The notes beneath the pieces are model-generated. The model was not told the DNA's origin. It did not search any database and saw only the letters and a program-made list of their open reading frames with translations. DNA of 7,452 nt from contig JAPKZE010000271.1 in NCBI GenBank assembly GCA_026393955.1, positions 1-7,452 on the forward strand. Reading direction: 5' to 3'. Below, one piece after another: positions 5,478 through 7,452 of this stretch. Position numbers and translations under genes: made by a program. This DNA is from Candidatus Aminicenantota bacterium. Lineage in GTDB: Bacteria > Acidobacteriota > Aminicenantia > Aminicenantales > Saccharicenantaceae. Numbering within the stretch: the first letter of the stretch is position 1; each line of letters starts with the position of its first letter.

Positions 5478-7259
5478 TTACTTCTTGGGCTGGGCTTCCA
5501 GGGTCTGGCCGGTCAGGAAGACCTGCGGGTGGCGGAGCAGGATCTCTTCGGTGACGTACTCCTCGATCTCCTGGGCGCTCCGGAGCTTGAGCGTCTCCTC
5601 GGCGATCTTTTCGGCCGTCCGGCACTCGATCGACCGAAGGGCCTTCTTGACCCGCGGGATGAAGATGGGGTTCATGCTGAAGGTCCTCAGGCCGAAGCCG
5701 AGCAGAAGGATGGCCGAGGGCGTGTCGGCGGCCATTTCGCCGCAGACGACGACGTCCTTCTCCGCCTTCAGGGCCGCATGGATGACGGACCGGATGAGGC
5801 GGATGACGGCCGGGTGGAACGGCTTGTAGAGGTAGGTCACGAAATCGTTGGCCCGGTCGACGGCCAGGTAGTACTGGATGAGGTCGTTCGTCCCGATGCT
5901 GATGAAGTCCACTTCCCTCAGCATGATGTCGGCCAGGGCCGCGGCCGCGGGCACCTCGATCATGATGCCCAGCGGGATCTTCTCGTCGAAGGCCTCGCCC
6001 TTGCGCCGCAGCTCCCGCTTGACGTCCTCGAAGATCTCCTTGACCTGGAGGACCTCGTCGATCTCGGTGATCATGGGCACGAGGATGCGGACGTTCCCGC
6101 CGGCGCTGGCCCGGAGAATGGCCCGGAGCTGGATCCGGAAGAGGTCCCGGTTCCGCAAGGAGAAGCGGACGGCCCGCAGGCCGAGCGCGGGATTGGGCTC
6201 CTTCTCGATGTTCAGCTGGGGCAGGCTCTTCTCGCCGCCGATGTCGAGGGTCCGGATGGTGACCGGGTGAGGGTGCGCCCCTTTGGCCAGGTGGGCATAG
6301 ATCTCGAAGTGGTCCTCTTCCGTCGGCAGGGACTCCCGCCGGAGGTAGATGAACTCCGACCGGAAGAGGCCCACGCCCTCCGCCCCCATGGACGTGGCCA
6401 GACCGAGCTCCTCCGGGAGCTCGATGTTGGCCTGCGGGATGAAGCGGACCCGGTCGAGGGTCTCCGACTTGAGCTTGGCCGTCTTCTGGAGCTCCCGGCC
6501 GTAGTTCTCGTATTTCTCCTTCTTGGCCTGGAACTCCCGGCGTACGGCCGGCGGCGGGTTGATGATGACCTCGCCGTCGGTGCCGTCGACGATGATGAAC
6601 TCCCCTTCCCGGACCTGGCGGGTGATATCGCGCAGGCCGAGGACGGCCGGGATGCCGAGGGACCGGGCCAGGATGGCCGTGTGCGAGGTCTGGCCGCCCA
6701 TGTCCATGGCCAAGCCGAGCGTCAGCTCCCGGCTCAGGCGCAGGGCGGCCTCGGAGGGCAGGAGCTCATGGGCGATGAGGACGTGCGGCTTCTGGGGCGC
6801 TTTCTCCTTCTCCCGCTTCGTCTCGAGGTTCCGGTAGACGCGCTTGAGGACGTCGGCGACGTCCGACTTCCGCTGTCGGAAATATTCGTCCGCAAGGGCC
6901 TCGAACAGCTGCTCGAACCGGGTGTTGGCCTTGGACAGGGCCCATTCGGCCCGGGCCTTCTCCTCGCGGATGACGGCCTCGAGCCCGGCGACCAGGGCCG
7001 GGTCCTCGAGGATGAGCAGGTGGGCCTCGAAGATGAGGGAGCTGTCCGGCCCCAACTTCTCCCGGACGCCCTCCTTGATCCGGGCGAGGTCGTCGCGGGT
7101 GCGGTCGAGGGCCTGGCGGAGCCGCTTGAGCTCGTCCGGCACCTGATCGTCGGCGACGATCTCCTTGCGCGAGGTGAAGATGACGCGCCGGGGGAGGAGG
7201 GCCTCGCCCATGGCGATCCCCGGCGAGACCCCGATGCCGCGCAGGCGGGTGATGTCCAT
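5478..7259 (-). CDS. ptsI: Phosphoenolpyruvate-protein phosphotransferase (PTS Enzyme I)
   Basis: Enzyme I takes phosphate from phosphoenolpyruvate onto a histidine and passes it to HPr, the first step of the phosphotransferase system, in the cytoplasm. With the ATG at 7259 the protein has 593 residues, slightly longer than the usual 570-590. The N-terminal half holds the HPr-binding helices and the phosphohistidine domain, with active His 193 in GGQTSHTAILARSLGIPAVLG. The C-terminal PEP-binding barrel keeps its key residues: R300 in GLFRSEF, R336 in IRTLDIGGEKSLP, E435 in MIEVP, D459 in SIGTNDLIQYYLAVDR and C506 in VCGEMA. A GTG at 7268 would add MTR and overlap the ptsH stop as GTGA, but GAAGGAG ends on that codon and stands 8 bases before the ATG, so ATG is preferred. 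No GAF domain precedes it, so this is ptsI rather than ptsP. The last 20 or so residues are a non-conserved tail. Confidence 0.96.
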   Translation of the reverse strand: MDITRLRGIGVSPGIAMGEALLPRRVIFTSRKEIVADDQVPDELKRLRQALDRTRDDLARIKEGVREKLGPDSSLIFEAHLLILEDPALVAGLEAVIREEKARAEWALSKANTRFEQLFEALADEYFRQRKSDVADVLKRVYRNLETKREKEKAPQKPHVLIAHELLPSEAALRLSRELTLGLAMDMGGQTSHTAILARSLGIPAVLGLRDITRQVREGEFIIVDGTDGEVIINPPPAVRREFQAKKEKYENYGRELQKTAKLKSETLDRVRFIPQANIELPEELGLATSMGAEGVGLFRSEFIYLRRESLPTEEDHFEIYAHLAKGAHPHPVTIRTLDIGGEKSLPQLNIEKEPNPALGLRAVRFSLRNRDLFRIQLRAILRASAGGNVRILVPMITEIDEVLQVKEIFEDVKRELRRKGEAFDEKIPLGIMIEVPAAAALADIMLREVDFISIGTNDLIQYYLAVDRANDFVTYLYKPFHPAVIRLIRSVIHAALKAEKDVVVCGEMAADTPSAILLLGFGLRTFSMNPIFIPRVKKALRSIECRTAEKIAEETLKLRSAQEIEEYVTEEILLRHPQVFLTGQTLEAQPKK

Positions 7260-7264
7260 CCGGG

Positions 7265-7452
7265 TCACTCCTTCTCGTCGAAGCGGTTGGCGATGAGCTC
7301 GGCGAGTGCGGCCATGGCGGCCTCCTCGTCCTTGCCCGTGATGACCAGGCGGATCGTCGTGCCCTGCGTCGCCGCCAGGGTCAGGATGCCGAGGATGCTC
7401 TTGCCGTCGATCTCGTCGCCGTTCTTGACGATCTTGACCGAGGCGCTGAAGC
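7265..7452 (-). CDS. ptsH: Phosphocarrier protein HPr, C-terminal part (5' end outside window)
   Basis: HPr receives phosphate from Enzyme I on a histidine and hands it to IIA proteins. The last 61 residues are visible: FSASVKIVKNGDEIDGKSIL, then GILTLAATQGTTIRLVITG, then a helix containing MAALAELIANRFDEKE. The DGKSILGILTLAA segment carries the serine (equivalent to Ser46) that HPr kinase/phosphorylase modifies in organisms having that enzyme. The active-site His15 lies beyond the window edge. The stop TGA (7267-7265) lies 5 bases before the preferred ptsI ATG, so the two genes are one operon. No IIA, IIB or IIC gene is visible, so whether this pair serves sugar uptake or only regulation cannot be told here. 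Confidence 0.93.
   Translation of the reverse strand, partial: FSASVKIVKNGDEIDGKSILGILTLAATQGTTIRLVITGKDEEAAMAALAELIANRFDEKE
7268..7274 (-). promoter_or_regulatory. Ribosome binding site that decides the ptsI start
   Basis: Read on the minus strand this is GAAGGAG, lying within the last codons of ptsH and 8 bases before ATG 7259. That spacing is ideal for the ATG and impossible for the alternative GTG at 7268, which the site itself overlaps. Confidence 0.75.

Noticed and set aside
7260..7268. GTG 7268 as the ptsI start (MTRMDIT)
   Set aside because: It would give a neat GTGA overlap with ptsH, but GAAGGAG ends on that codon and is ideally spaced for ATG 7259. The Enzyme I core starts later in either case, so this stays a minor alternative.

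Overview
The window looks like part of a GC-rich chromosome from a diderm (Gram-negative-type) bacterium. A complete Tol-Pal envelope system, a Pal-type lipoprotein and periplasmic signal peptides all require an outer membrane. Codons are strongly biased to G/C in third position, which also produces many long antisense shadow frames. The gene set (TolA/TonB-like protein with a glycine-rich linker, stand-alone Enzyme I/HPr) would fit an Acidobacteriota/Aminicenantes-like or deltaproteobacterial-type lineage. That placement is a guess, because no phylogenetic marker is present.

Layout. Positions 1-2423 (+) hold the end of tolR/exbD, a complete tolA/tonB-like gene and tolB. Each junction is an ATGA stop/start overlap, so this is the tail of one tightly coupled tolQRAB-type operon. 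A 466-bp non-coding gap (2424-2889) follows. It contains short GC-rich hairpins, one with a T-rich tail, and near its end a strong sigma70-like promoter (TTGACA, 18 bp, TATAAG). From there a second + strand unit runs pal, cpoB(ybgF), ssb, and a small cupin of the type II phosphomannose-isomerase family, ending at 5210. Spacing within this unit is tight (3 bp, 4-bp overlap, 3 bp). The gap at 5211-5477 separates this unit from the convergent ptsH-ptsI pair on the minus strand (5478-7452) and is rich in inverted repeats.

Function. TolR and the TolA-like protein would form, with an off-window TolQ, the proton-motive-force-driven inner-membrane engine. TolB in the periplasm and Pal in the outer membrane are its targets, and CpoB links the machine to peptidoglycan synthesis at division. 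SSB is a DNA replication/repair protein carried as a passenger in the pal unit. HPr and Enzyme I are the general phosphotransferase components that pass phosphate from phosphoenolpyruvate to sugar-specific or regulatory IIA proteins; no EII component is seen here.

I see no mobile element, CRISPR array, tRNA or rRNA. The window is mostly conserved housekeeping content. The points most worth checking are the split of tol-pal by an internal promoter, the palindrome-rich gaps, the non-canonical cupin metal motif, and the placement of ssb plus cupin behind cpoB.
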